25,198 nucleotides of DNA from Monoraphidium neglectum (taxonomy: Eukaryota > Chlorophyta > Chlorophyceae > Sphaeropleales > Selenastraceae), in the NCBI RefSeq assembly GCF_000611645.1, contig NW_014013151.1, positions 1-25,198 of the forward strand. The letters are read 5' to 3'. The position numbers and the translations under genes are program-made. Positions 9,438 to 19,819 of this stretch are shown here, piece by piece. The notes below the pieces were generated by a model that was given only the letters and a program-made list of their open reading frames with translations, did no database searches and was not told the origin of the DNA. Within the stretch, counting starts at the first letter, position 1; every line of letters starts with the position of its first letter.

Positions 9438-12400
9438 TGTGAGCAAGTCACTCGAATGTCGATGTGTGATTGCCTGTGGAAGTGAAACAGAGAAAGAGAT
9501 AGTGTTTGTGTGCAGGGGTGTGTGTGTTAGGGGGGGGTGTATGGGTGGAAGTGCGCGCGCGCACTCGCACGCTCTCTTGCCCATGAGTGCGTCTGTCCGC
9601 GCAGGACAAGGTCGGTTTGGGCCAGAGCGAAGTATATTAGTGGCAGAGCGTTGACAAAGATGCCGGTGGGCTTGCGGTTTTACGGATTCCGCCACAGCGA
9701 CTGCGTCACTGTTTGCCGGGTGATCCTCCTCGGGGTTGCTTCTGCTAGCTCACATCTCTCCGCATCGCCTCATGCCCTTGGCCCCGCGCCCTTCACCCTG
9801 CCTCTAGGGCCACACCGCGCTCGCCAGTCTCAACCTGTACGGCTGTCGCCGCATCACCGACCGCGGCCTGGCTGCCCTGGCGCGCCTGCCTCTGCGTGCG
9901 CTGAGCCTGGGGCTGAGTCGCGTCAGGGACGAAGGGGTGGAGCAGCTGGCCAAGCTCACGCAGGTTTGGGAGGAAGATGTGGGGGATGCTGGTCAGGTGG
10001 AACGCTTGCATCCCGCCTTGCGAGTGCATTGAGGTGCTGTGGAGGTAGCCTTGAGGCCCAGAGCACGCACTCCAGCTTGGAACCAGGTCCCAGCTGCCTG
10101 AGATTTTCTCAAGCTCCGTGGCCCTGTCTGCGGCGTTTCTCGCGGCCCTCCCCCCCACCCNNNNNNNNNNNNNNNNNNNNNNNNNNNNNNNNNNNNNNNN
10201 NNNNNNNNNNNNNNNNNNNNNNNNNNNNNNNNNNNNNNNNNNNNNNNNNNNNNNNNNNNNNNNNNNNNNNNNNNNNNNNNNNNNNNNNNNNNNNNNNNNN
10301 NNNNNNNNNNNNNNNNNNNNNNNNNNNNNNNNNNNNNNNNNNNNNNNNNNNNNNNNNNNNNNNNNNNNNNNNNNNNNNNNNNNNNNNNNNNNNNNNNNNN
10401 NNNNNNNNNNNNNNNNNNNNNNNNNNNNNNNNNNNNNNNNNNNNNNNNNNNNNNNNNNNNNNNNNNNNNNNNNNNNNNNNNNNNNNNNNNNNNNNNNNNN
10501 NNNNNNNNNNNNNNNNNNNNNNNNNNNNNNNNNNNNNNNNNNNNNNNNNNNNNNNNNNNNNNNNNNNNNNNNNNNNNNNNNNNNNNNNNNNNNNNNNNNN
10601 NNNNNNNNNNNNNNNNNNNNNNNNNNNNNNNNNNNNNNNNNNNNNNNNNNNNNNNNNNNNNNNNNNNNNNNNNNNNNNNNNNNNNNNNNNNNNNNNNNNN
10701 NNNNNNNNNNNNNNNNNNNNNNNNNNNNNNNNNNNNNNNNNNNNNNNNNNNNNNNNNNNNNNNNNNNNNNNNNNNNNNNNNNNNNNNNNNNNNNNNNNNN
10801 NNNNNNNNNNNNNNNNNNNNNNNNNNNNNNNNNNNNNNNNNNNNNNNNNNNNNNNNNNNNNNNNNNNNNNNNNNNNNNNNNNNNNNNNNNNNNNNNNNNN
10901 NNNNNNNNNNNNNNNNNCCTCCCCCCCACCCATTGCAAACAACACAAACCCCACCACGGCCAGCATCACAAACACAACAGCAACGCCGCGGCACCCCGCC
11001 ACACGCATCGCGTTCCCGTTTCTCAAGGTTTCTCAACACGCTTTCTGACCCCCTGCCCTCCCCCGACCCCTTCCCCCTGAGCCCTGCAGCTGACAGAGCT
11101 GCACTGCACCGACGAGGAGCTGACTGATGAGGGGGTGCGCCACCTCAGCCGCCTCTCGGGGCTCGTGACCCTGTCGCTGCGCGAGTGCTGCGAGGTGTCC
11201 GGCGGCGCGCTGCTGGTGAGAGTGGCCGGCGGGTGGGCAGGGTCAGGGGGAAAGGGGGGCCAGGAGGGAAGGCTGAGCGTGGACCCATGCGTCAGGCCAA
11301 CCGGCAGCAACTGCAGGGGCAGGAGGGTGCATGGGCGCTCGAGAGCCGGATGGTTACATGCTGCATTCAGCATGCTAGAGCAGCTTGCGAGCTTCAGGGC
11401 CTGGCTTGGTCCGGCCGCCGCTCTGAGCATGCCGCTTGCCTGGCCGCGGCTCCTGTTTCACCCCTGTACCCGCCCCCGCCCTCCTCGCAGTCCCTGCTGC
11501 CCTCGCTGCCGCGCCTGGCGCACCTGGGCCTCTTCAAGGCCTGGGACTTTGGCGACGAGCACCTCTCAAAGGCGGTCGTCCACGCGCAGGGCCTGCGCTC
11601 CCTCGACCTCCGCGGCACGTGGGTCACCGCGCGCGGGCTCGGCGAGCTGAGTCAGCTGGCCACCCTCGAGCGGCTGGCGCTCGCGCCGCACGCGGAGCTG
11701 GGGGCGGACGGGGCCGCCGCGCTGGCGGGGCTGAGCCAGCTGCGGGGCCTGGCGCTCGGGTGCAGCGTGTACAGCCCGCCGGTGGTCGAGGCGGTCGCGC
11801 GGATGACGTGGCTGCAGGTGGGAGGGGGTTCCGGGTTGAACGACCACGGCGGGCGGGTTGCCAGCTCTGCGGCCGGCTGCGGGGCGCCTGAGGAGCGAAC
11901 GCGGAGCGTCCGGCGCTGCTCCCTGCTGCGGCTTCAAAGTAGGCGGGCGCCGGCTTGGTAGTTCGGCCCTTGGCCAAACCGCCACGTGCTGCAAGCAATT
12001 GGTTCGCTGAAGCGTTAGCGCTTGCGCGACGGAGGCGCCTCACTAGGGCACTCCCCCTCCCCCTGGCAGCCGATCGTCCACGGTGCCTAAAACCCTCCTC
12101 GCCGCCCGGGCCGCCGCGATGCCTCTGCCCACAACCTTCGCTGCCTCAGGAGCTCAACCTCGCCGCGACCACGTGCCGCCGCGACGACGCCGCGGCCCAG
12201 CCACCCCTCGCGCCCCACTTGCTGCGCGCGATCGCGGGCTTGCCCGCCCTCGCGTCCCTCGACCTGTCTTGGCGCCGCGTCGACGCGCAGCAGCTGCGCG
12301 CGCTCGCCGCCTCCCTGCCGCGGCTCAGGACGCTGGCGCTGCACGGCTGCCCGCTCTCGGCGGAGGAGGTGGTGGCGCTCGAGCGTGCGGCCCCGGCCGT

Positions 12401-12479
12401 CAGCGTGGTGCGGCGCCGGCGCGAGCCCGACGCAGCGCAGGGGCTTGCGGAGCTCTTGGGCACGCTGCGGGTTGCTTGA
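7656..12479 (+). CDS. F-box and leucine-rich-repeat protein (AMN1/FBXL-like), polyGln N-terminus
   Basis: Five exons: 7656-9392, 9808-9963, 11090-11215, 11491-11817 and 12150-12479, every junction phase 0. The product is about 891 residues. Residues 1-415 are low complexity, rich in Gln, Ala and Pro. Residues about 417-460 (WAWLVEGVLQQVASHL then AFRLACRHWRAVCDRN) form an F-box, which binds Skp1 in SCF ubiquitin ligases. From about 475 to 880 run 11-12 cysteine-containing LRRs of about 24-26 residues, for example LRGLALHDCNQITNKGLEEL, LGSLSLKGCTKITSSGLEVL and LASLNLYGCRRITDRGLAAL, which should bind the substrate. A 757-base N gap lies in intron 2, but the LRR period continues unbroken from KLTQ to LTELHC, so no coding repeat need be missing. 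The target is unknown. Exon 1 starts at the first of two adjacent ATGs. Confidence 0.85.
8205..8400 (+). repeat. Imperfect CAG-rich minisatellite coding Gln-rich repeats
   Basis: The segment CAAGAACGCCAGGTGGAGCA starts at about 8205, 8262 and 8331, each time followed by a CAG run of different length. It encodes three copies of QERQVEQQQ within a longer Gln/Glu tract of the F-box protein. Confidence 0.88.
9396..9441 (+). repeat. (GT)n dinucleotide repeat at the start of intron 1 of the F-box gene
   Basis: Almost pure GT starts right after the donor (CAG|GTGCGT at 9393) and runs to about 9441 with one AT interruption. The repeat merges with the donor sequence. Confidence 0.93.
10161..10917. 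other. Assembly gap (757 N) in intron 2 of the F-box gene
   Basis: Unresolved bases. Both flanks carry CCTCCCCCCCACCC: just before the gap (10147-10160) and just after it (10918-10931). The gap is within an intron according to the reading phase and LRR continuity. Confidence 0.97.
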
Positions 12480-13541
12480 ATGGCGGGCAACGGCAGCCCT
12501 CACCAATGGCGGCCTTGTTAGCGCCCGCGCGCCGGCGTGGCTCCCGCGAGGGGACCCAACGCAGGGAGGGCGCTGCGGGCATGGAGGCATGGTGGCGTGC
12601 AGGTGCATCTTTTCAATCCGATGGCCTACGCCGAGCCGTTTTCCGATCTCCTCAAGCAATATTCTTTTCAGAAGCACCGTCCATTGTGCTGTTGGGTGGA
12701 TGTGTCGGGGCCTCTGGTGGAGCTTTGAGCAGCACCCTGGAAAACTTGCCTTTTTCCTGTACATTACGACGGCATCACCCAGCAGCGCCGGCAAATGCAG
12801 CAGAGCCGTACGCCGGCGCAACGCCATCCCCTTTTGATGCACTGCAGCCCTGGGCGCCGCGAGCCGTCCTTGCGTGCAGGCGCGAGGAGGACGATCGGCA
12901 CTTTTCCCAGCATTCCCTTGTACATGTGCGGTGTGGCGGAACCTCCGTACTTCTTGACTCGCCGCAGCAACCAAGTGCTGCCCTGTTGCCTTGATGTGTC
13001 CCTGTGATTGTGGACCAAAGCCGATCAGACTAGTGCCTAGTGGATATACATACCTTGCAGTGGCGCTGTGCATTATCCGTCAAGCCAGGGACATGAAGCC
13101 TGGATGTCTAGTAACACATCAGTGTAGGCAACGGCGGGCGGTGACTGGGCAATCAGACCACGCACTAGCATGGTACCGTTTTGTAACTGCTTGTTAAGGC
13201 GAGGGAGGGTACTGGCACAAGCACCCTGCTTGTGTATAACCAGATGCTCAGGGCCATATCAAAGTACCTGCGGCTGCTCATATGTGCTCACGCTGCTGCA
13301 AGTCTTGCCACGGCACGCTGAAGCGGTGCGGCAGCAGGTCGGGTGGGCTGGGCGATTCGTGCGGCTTCCGTCCGTAGTAATGAGAGACTCAGCTTTGACG
13401 CTAGTATCACTCCGAGCGCAGGCATCCGCGCCGCGCTCCTCTCTATTCTTTGTTAGTTAGATAGGGTTTCTTTCGACAGGGGGCTGCGGGTCTCGGCGCG
13501 TGCTATCCCAGCGTGTCTGCATCAGCAAGGAAGAGGGAGCG
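12480..13541. other. Intergenic region between F-box and STRAP genes
   Basis: About 1.06 kb with no supported exon. It should contain the 3' UTR of the F-box gene and the STRAP promoter. The first TGTAA is at 13182-13186, about 700 nt after the stop. A T-rich stretch at about 13440-13480 (TTCTTTGTTAGTTAGATAGG within it) lies shortly before the STRAP ATG. No RNA gene recognised. Confidence 0.5.
13182..13186 (+). terminator. Possible poly(A) signal TGTAA of the F-box gene
   Basis: First TGTAA after the stop codon at 12479. The implied 3' UTR of about 700 nt is long but within the range seen in green algae. Motif evidence only. Confidence 0.3.
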
Positions 13542-16025
13542 ATGGCCCCCGCGGCCAAGAAGACACAGCAGCCCGCCGTGTGCCACGGGCACTCGCGTCC
13601 GATCGTGGAGGTGAACTATAGGTGAGGAGCGGCGGGCTTGCTTGCCAGGACGCGTCTTGGCAAAGGGTCGCTCCTGCTAGCACGGGGCGTCCCTCACCCC
13701 GGTAGCGTGTTACTTTGATTGGAAGCACACGCTTGATCGACGTGCTTGCAAAGTGTGCTCGAACAGGTGGAGTTTGTACCTGATCTGGGGGTTTGCGTTC
13801 TTGTCTCGCAGCCGTGTGACCCCGGATGGATACTTCCTAGTGAGTGCGAGCAAGGATGGTCAGCCCATGCTGCGTGATGGCCCCACTGGCGACTGGATTG
13901 GCACGTTCATCGGCCACAAGGTGGGCGCGCTGCGGGCGCAGTGAGCACATGCGGCGCGCGAGGGGCCATGCTGGGCGGCCCGAATGTATAGGGGCCGGAT
14001 GGGCCATCCTGTGGCGCCGAAGCAATTCGTGTAGTTACCTGCACCATCTGGCTGTGGTTGGGCCGCAGCCCTGCAGCGCCACCGCTCTCCGACACGCCTG
14101 TCCAGCACCGCGCCCCTGCTCTGGCTCCGCCCCCGCCACGCCCCACAGGGCGCCGTTTGGTCGTGCGCGCTCGACCCGACCGCGACGCTCGCGGCCACCG
14201 CGTCGGCCGACTTCTCCGCCAAGGTTTGGGACGCCCTGACCGGCACGGAGAAGCTGTCCTTCCAGCACGGCCACATCGTGCGCTGCTGCAGCTTCGCCGA
14301 CAGCAGCACGCGCCTCGCGACCGGAGGTGCGCGCGTGCCGCCAGGCGCCGCGTCCAGCACGGGCGGCGACACTTAGCAGGGTGGGGGAAGGGAGTTGAGT
14401 GACGCGCGTGGGAACGCGGCCGAAGGTTGCAACGGGGTCGTTTGACTTGAAAGCGACAGTGTGATGGGGAGAGCCTTGCCGAGCAGCTTCTGATTGAACC
14501 AGCCGTGCAATGGCACGGCACCAATCCCTGCTTGTTGCTGATGATTATCCCTTTGCCAACCTTGCGATGCTGTCCTCCCATTTTTGGCCATGCACATGTT
14601 GCACCCCCGCGTCCTCATTATCAGGCATGGAGAAGCTGGTGCGCATCTACGACCTGGAGCGCCCTGACGCGGCCCCGCAGCAGCTATCCGGCGCCGCGAA
14701 GGGCATCCGCAACGTGGTGTGGGTGCACGGCGACTCGCTGGTGCTCACGACACAGCAGGACACGCCGGGGCTGGACGTCTGGGACGTGAGGAGCGGCAGC
14801 ATTGTGCAGACGCTGGCGACGGAGGCCCCAGTCACATCCGTTGAGGTGGGCGCCAGGGCCGGGCCGGCGCGGGGCGCACGGGATTGTCGCCGGCCGGACG
14901 GCGGCTGCCCAGCGGCGGATGGCGTGGTGCGGCATCAGGCAGCGGGCGGCGGCTCTGAGGCGCAGCTCTTGGGAGCAGGCTGACACCCCCTTGATTGGCG
15001 GCCATGCGACGCAAAGCGCCTTGCGCGTCTTCGGCCCTGGCGGGTCTGGTGCCGAGCCCATCCTCATCGAGCAGCTGCTGCATCTCCCAGACGCCCACCA
15101 CCGGTCTGTGCCGCAGTCCCCCCCCCCCCCAACAAGTCGGCGACCAACGACCACCTGTCAACCCTCCGCCCCTGTCCCCCTCCCAGCTGACCTTTGACGG
15201 GCGCTTCCTCACGACCACCGACGGCGCAACCATCCGCTTCTGGGACGTGGGCGCCCTGCGCGAGGCCAAGCAGCACAAGGCGGCCTACCCTGTGGAGGCG
15301 GCCAGCTACTGCCCGGCCAAGGGGCGCTTCGCGTGCGGCGGCGGCGACATGTGGGTGCATCTCCACTCATACGACGACGGGTCCGAGCTGGAGGTCTGCA
15401 AGGGGCACCATGGGCCAGTGCACACCATCCGGTTTGGGCCGGAGGGCAAGGAGTACGCCTCGGTGAGGAATAGGGTGGGGGGAGGAGGGCCGGGGGCGGA
15501 CGGGGGCTTTGTGTGGCAGGCTGCTGCGTTGCGGCAGGGGGTGCATCCCTGGACCAGTGCTGTGCAGTTGTTGGTGATCGCCCTGCGCGTGAGTACCCCG
15601 CTTTCAAACCATCCCCCCGCTATATTCAGGGCTCGGAGGACGGGACTATACGGTGAGCCCTTGTCACTGTATTTGTGAAGGATCATCGGTTGCCCGCAGG
15701 GTTTTGCTTGTGTCTGCTCCGTACTGTTTTCTCGCAGCTGTGACCCACCACTCAATCTCACCTGCCTGCCCGTCTTCCTTGCTCGCTTCCCCTCCCAACG
15801 CTGTCATTGCCCTCGTGCAACAGAATCTGGCAGGTGTGTAGAGGGGACGCTGACATGGCGGATGAGTTTGGGAGGGCCCGTTGCGAGTGACACTTGAAAG
15901 CCCACCTGGGATGTGCGGTCCCTTTCCGGTATTGACCGTGGTCAACGTGTGTACCGCCCATGTGCAAGCCAATCTCATTCCCCTTCCCCCTTTCTCTTCT
16001 GCAGACGGACTTTGCCGCCACGTGA
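13542..16025 (+). CDS. STRAP: STRAP-type WD40 protein (serine-threonine kinase receptor-associated protein homologue)
   Basis: Eight coding exons: 13542-13621, 13812-13920, 14149-14326, 14625-14845, 15187-15462, 15630-15652, 15824-15833 and 16005-16025. Phases agree throughout, giving about 305 residues. The start ATGGCC opens [20 protein letters not shown]. Diagnostic stretches are [86 protein letters not shown] and DGTIRIWQT. The order and wording follow animal and plant STRAP closely. STRAP is a seven-bladed propeller that works with the SMN complex in snRNP assembly and in TGF-beta signalling in animals; in algae the RNP role is the likelier one. Exons 6 (23 nt) and 7 (10 nt) are micro-exons, and exon 8 adds only TDFAAT before the stop. 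The protein therefore lacks the roughly 40-residue tail of animal and plant forms. The family call is very strong; the last three exons rest on phase and splice consensus. Confidence 0.9.
14502..14519. other. Perfect 7-bp hairpin in STRAP intron 3
   Basis: GCCGTGC, loop AATG, GCACGGC. It lies about 105 nt before the exon 4 start at 14625. It may bring splice sites together or be incidental. Confidence 0.55.
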
Positions 16026-16052
16026 AATCGCCTGCTGGCGCGGGCGGCGAAC

Positions 16053-16080
16053 GATGCTGCTGCTGCTGCTGTTGCTGCTT
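16053..16080. repeat. (CTG)n tract in the STRAP 3' UTR
   Basis: CTG repeats with one TTG, 28 nt after the STRAP stop codon. The orientation is CTG on the transcribed sense strand, opposite to the coding (CAG)n tracts elsewhere in the window. Confidence 0.85.
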
Positions 16081-16162
16081 GGGCACACCGAGCTTGCCAG
16101 TCGGCAGGCGAGGCGCCTGACGCGCAGCGCCGTCCTTGCGCTGCACACTGGAGGAGCACGAT

Positions 16163-16167
16163 TGTAA
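16163..16167 (+). terminator. Putative poly(A) signal TGTAA of the STRAP gene
   Basis: TGTAA, 138 nt after the STRAP stop and before the next gene's TATA box. Motif and position evidence. Confidence 0.55.
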
Positions 16168-16287
16168 CGGGTCACCGGCTGCGTTTCTTCGCGACCAAAT
16201 GCAAATGTTGGGTCCTCTGTGCACACTGGTATCTGTTTCGAACATTTGGCGGGATCTTGCGCTGCAATTTCAGCCGGGGCAGCAGGG

Positions 16288-16295
16288 TATAAAAA
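16288..16295 (+). promoter_or_regulatory. TATA box of the MINPP gene
   Basis: TATAAAAA in otherwise GC-rich sequence, 116 nt before the proposed ATG at 16404. Transcription would be expected to start around 16315-16325. Confidence 0.6.
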
Positions 16296-16403
16296 GCGAC
16301 ACGATAATCATCGCCGAAAGTTAAAGCTGGTGATGTCCGTTTCAGACGGTACCTGCACGCGGCACCGACCTTGTCAGGGCACTTGAGTCAGCCACTGGCT
16401 TGA

Positions 16404-19289
16404 ATGAGGAGCTTGTGTTGCACATGTATTGTTGAAGGGCATAAAATAATCGGATTGGCGTTGTTGCTCGCCTATGTGACAGTGCCGCGGCTCGCTGCCG
16501 CCATGGGGCCGTTGCGCAGTGTGGCCTGGGACGTGCGCTCCCACCTCAGCACCAAAAGCCCATATGCCTGGCGCGTGCCGCACCCTGGCGCGCCCTCGCT
16601 ATACCAGCTGCCGGATCCGCCGGGTCACTCCTTGGTGTTCCTCCACGTACTCGCGCGCCACGGGACGAGGTGGCCCACGGCGGACCGCACGGCGCAAATG
16701 CTCAGCCTGGCGCCGCTGCTGCAGGTGGGGCGCACCGGCGTGTAGGAGCGCTCTGGCGCCCCGCTGCGCGTTGAGACAGCCCAGTGCGCTCCATCAGCGA
16801 GCCGCCATGCAGCCCGCATGTGCATGCGGCTGCATGCCACGCGGGGGCAGCGCCGCAGCCACCGCCCTTGCGCGCCCTTGCGCGCCCATGCGGCCGAGCA
16901 TCGCGATTGCTGCGTGGCGTTGCATGTCGCGCAGATGGCCGACCACCGGCGGCACCCATGGGCGCGTAACTTCACAGACCAGCTGCGCAGCACCCCCTAT
17001 GCTGCCGGGGAGCTGCACCCCATCGGTGGGGCTTTGTGCGCCTGCGAGCGGAGAGTGCATCCACCATAGGGGGGGGGGGTCCCAGGCAAGGTGCATGGCA
17101 AATTGCGAGTGAGGCCTGTGGTGCCCCTCCTTTCACCCTGGTTTTTTCTTTGGAACAGGCATTGTGACGATGGTGTGGTAGCTGCTGCACATTCACGAAC
17201 GCATGCACCCCCTTTGCGCAGCACTCATAGCGCACAGCCCTGAGAGCCCTTCCCGCTGGCCTCGTCGCCCGGATTGTCGGCGCCTCTCCAAGGGGAGGAC
17301 GAGATGATGTCACTGGCCAGGCGCCTGCGCCGCCGCTTTCCCAGCCTGCTGGATCGCCCCTACTTCCCGAAGCGGTACCCCATTATATCTACACAGGTGC
17401 GTCGAAGCTCTCATTCCCGGGGCAGCGCCCGCTGTTCGAATCATCCCGGGATGACCTCCGTGCCACAAGCGTTGCAGCGCAGCAGCTGTGGTTGACCTGG
17501 GGTTAAAGCCCAAAGGGGCGGATTCAGGGGCTCAAATCTTGCGCGTATGTCGTGCAGACGGCGTGCAGCACTTGATCATGGTGGTGAACCCACATCATCC
17601 CTCGCAGAGGCAACCCCCGCCCCCCTAAACCCCACCAGGTCGCCCGCGCCGCACAGAGCGCATCGGCGTTTGCCCTCGGCTTCTTCCAGCGCGCAGGGGC
17701 CAACGGCGGGCGGCCGCAGCCCGTGGCGATGTCGATGCTGCCCAAGCGGCGCGACGCGGTCCTGAGGTTTTTCCAGGTGTGCCCAGCCTACCTGCAGCAC
17801 GAGGACACAGTCGAGCGGTGGCTGGTGAGCTGTTTGCAGGCGGACGCCCGAGTCAGGGCGCGGCACGGCGTTGCGTGGTGCTGGTGTGTCGCGTGAGGTT
17901 GCTTGGGGCTCTGTTTTAATTGGGTCCGGTCCGTTGGCACTGATCATGCCCCTTTCAACCATCTTACTAGGCGCCCTGGCTGTGGCACCACTGGGAGTCC
18001 ATCCTGCCAGACGTTGAGCGCCGCCTCGGCCTGCCGCGCGGCGCGGCGCAGCCCTGCGACATCGACGGTGGGCGCGAACTGCGCTTTTCCAGGCCGTGAT
18101 CGTGGGGAGCGTGCAAAGCGCCGGGCCGGTGCCGAGCAGCAGCAGGCAACTGGTGAAGCCCCTGGCCGCTCTGCTGAGACGCCTGATTACATCGTTGGTA
18201 CTGCAATTAGGTGGCGCCTTCGCACGCAGCCCTCGTCCCCGCCCCGCCTCCCCCCCTGCAGCGCTGTGGCAGCTGTGCTCATACGAGGCCGGCCTGCTCG
18301 GCGCCCTGGGCGGCGCCTGCAGCGCGTTCGAGCGGCCCGAGGCTGAGCTGCTGGAGTGGATGGAAGACGTGCGGCTGTATGAGACGCAGGGGCCCGGGGC
18401 GGACATCAACAGCAGGTGTCCTGCGCGCACCGGCTTTGGGGTTCGTGCGCCGCTCGGTTCGGCCGCCTGGCACCAGGCCACAAGCTCTGCGTTGCTGCAC
18501 ACATCAAACAAGCGAGCAGCAAACGTCCATTGGATTTCGTCGGCCGTGAGTCGTTTCAATCGCGTGCCCCATGCCTCACCACCACACCTGCCCTTGCCGC
18601 TCAGGATCGCGGGTGTGCTCCTGGCAGACCTGGGCGCGTCCCTCCGCGGCGCTGCGCAAGCCAGCGCCGCCGGCAAGGAGCCGCTGCAGCTGGCGCGGCT
18701 GCACTTTGCGTGAGCTTCTGCACCTCATGACCGGTCCTGCTGCGGCGTGAGGGCCTGGCCCACCTCTGTCTGGTCCACGCTCGAGGGCGGATTGGCGCGC
18801 CCATCCATTCCAAACCAATGCAATCTATTCCAATTCAATCCAATTTGACAGCATGAGCTACCTCTTGCTGTGCGGCCGGTTTCACCCTTCAACCCTGACC
18901 AACATAACGCCGTTGCTTTGCGGCGCGCAGGCACTGTGAGACGCTGACGCCTCTCCTGACGCTGCTCGGCCTGTTCAAGGCGCAGCTGTCAGGGAGGGCA
19001 TCCGCAGCGGCCCCAGGGGCGCCAGTGGTCTCGCCGCGCCAGGCGCAGCAGGAGGTGGGGGGCGTGGACTCGATTGTGGACGACGCTGCGCTGGCGGTGG
19101 CGCGGCGGCTGGCGGAGACCCGCAGTGGCAGCAGCAGCGGCGGCGCCAATGGCGATGGTTTGGCTGACGCTGGGAGCGGCGGCGTGGGGAGCAGCAGCTT
19201 GAGCGACGGCGGTGGCGGTGCCCTGGATAACGGTAGTGAGACGAGCGTGGGCAGCACGGACAGCTGGGGGCTGGAGAGCCACCTGGGTG

Positions 19290-19328
<39 letters not shown>

Positions 19329-19819
19329 GCAGCGGCGGCGGCGGCAGCAGCGGCGGCGACGGCGCCGGGCGGCTGCGCCACAAGCATGGCCCGCGAGCGG
19401 CTGGGTGCGCGTACAAGGGGAGAGAGCTTGCCGGCGGCCCCCTCGCGCCCCCGCCAGGCTGGGAGCCGCTGCCCAACGACGGCGGGCGCGAGTGGCGCGG
19501 TGGGCGCGTGGCGCCGCTTGGGGGCAACCTGGTGGTGGTGTTGTACCAATCAGACAGCCGCCCGGCGCGCCACGTCGTGCGGTTCGTGCACAACGAGCAG
19601 GTGCTGGCGCCGCCGTTTTGCGGCGGCGGGACAGACTGCGACCTGGGGGAGTTTCTGGAGGCGGTTGTCGACAAAGGGGCGGCATCTGTCGGGCAGCTGC
19701 TGGAATTGTGCGAGGTGGACAGGAGGGGCGCGGGGCCTGGCCAGGGCCGCGGCGCCGCCGGCGCCGCGCCCGTCGTGACCGCAGACGGTCTGCAGATTGA
19801 GCTGCCCTCTTTGAGCTGA
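16404..19819 (+). CDS. MINPP: Multiple inositol-polyphosphate phosphatase (MINPP, histidine acid phosphatase family)
   Basis: Eight exons: 16404-16724, 16935-17025, 17293-17396, 17639-17824, 17971-18067, 18262-18415, 18605-18709 and 18931-19819, with matching phases. The product is about 648 residues. A signal peptide (IIGLALLLAYVTVPRLAAA) suggests entry to the secretory pathway. The catalytic RHGTRWPT (R-H-G-x-R-x-P) is in exon 1. HPWARNFTDQL and GEDEMMSLARRLRRRFPSLL follow. Across the exon 3/4 junction lies PIISTQVARAAQSASAFALG, the Ser/Arg substrate-binding block. CSYEAGLLGAL and GPGADINSR precede LHFAHCETLTPLLTLLGLF, where the family has the HAE proton-donor motif; His and Glu are kept and Ala is Cys. 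A Ser/Gly-rich insertion of about 120 residues (around bases 19040-19370) makes it longer than the roughly 490-residue animal enzyme. MINPP dephosphorylates inositol hexakisphosphate and 2,3-bisphosphoglycerate. An alternative start at 16503 would lose the signal peptide. Confidence 0.86.
17068..17079. repeat. G homopolymer in MINPP intron 2
   Basis: A run of about twelve G on the sense strand soon after the exon 2 donor, after CCACCATA. Its length may be unreliable in the assembly. Confidence 0.7.
19290..19334 (+). repeat. (AGC)n tract coding polySer in MINPP
   Basis: The same trinucleotide as the polyGln tracts but read in the AGC frame, giving about fourteen Ser residues, broken by one AGA (Arg), followed by Gly/Ser-rich sequence. 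Confidence 0.92.

Larger units (their letters stand above)
16026..16403 (+). promoter_or_regulatory. STRAP 3' UTR and MINPP promoter
   Basis: A compact spacer of 378 bp. It holds a CTG-rich tract (16053-16080), the TGTAA at 16163-16167 and a strong TATA box at 16288-16295 for the MINPP gene. Confidence 0.55.

Noticed and set aside
9537..11080. Open frames running through the N gap on both strands
   Set aside because: They are open only because N was translated as X; no similarity on either side.
12600..13500. Small frames in the F-box/STRAP spacer, for example 12087-13073 on the minus strand
   Set aside because: No recognisable domain; the long minus frame mainly mirrors the F-box exon 5. 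Treated as UTR and promoter.
17401..17460. TTCGAAT, resembling a tRNA T-loop
   Set aside because: The flanking five-base stem does not pair and no acceptor or anticodon arm can be placed; it is within a MINPP intron.
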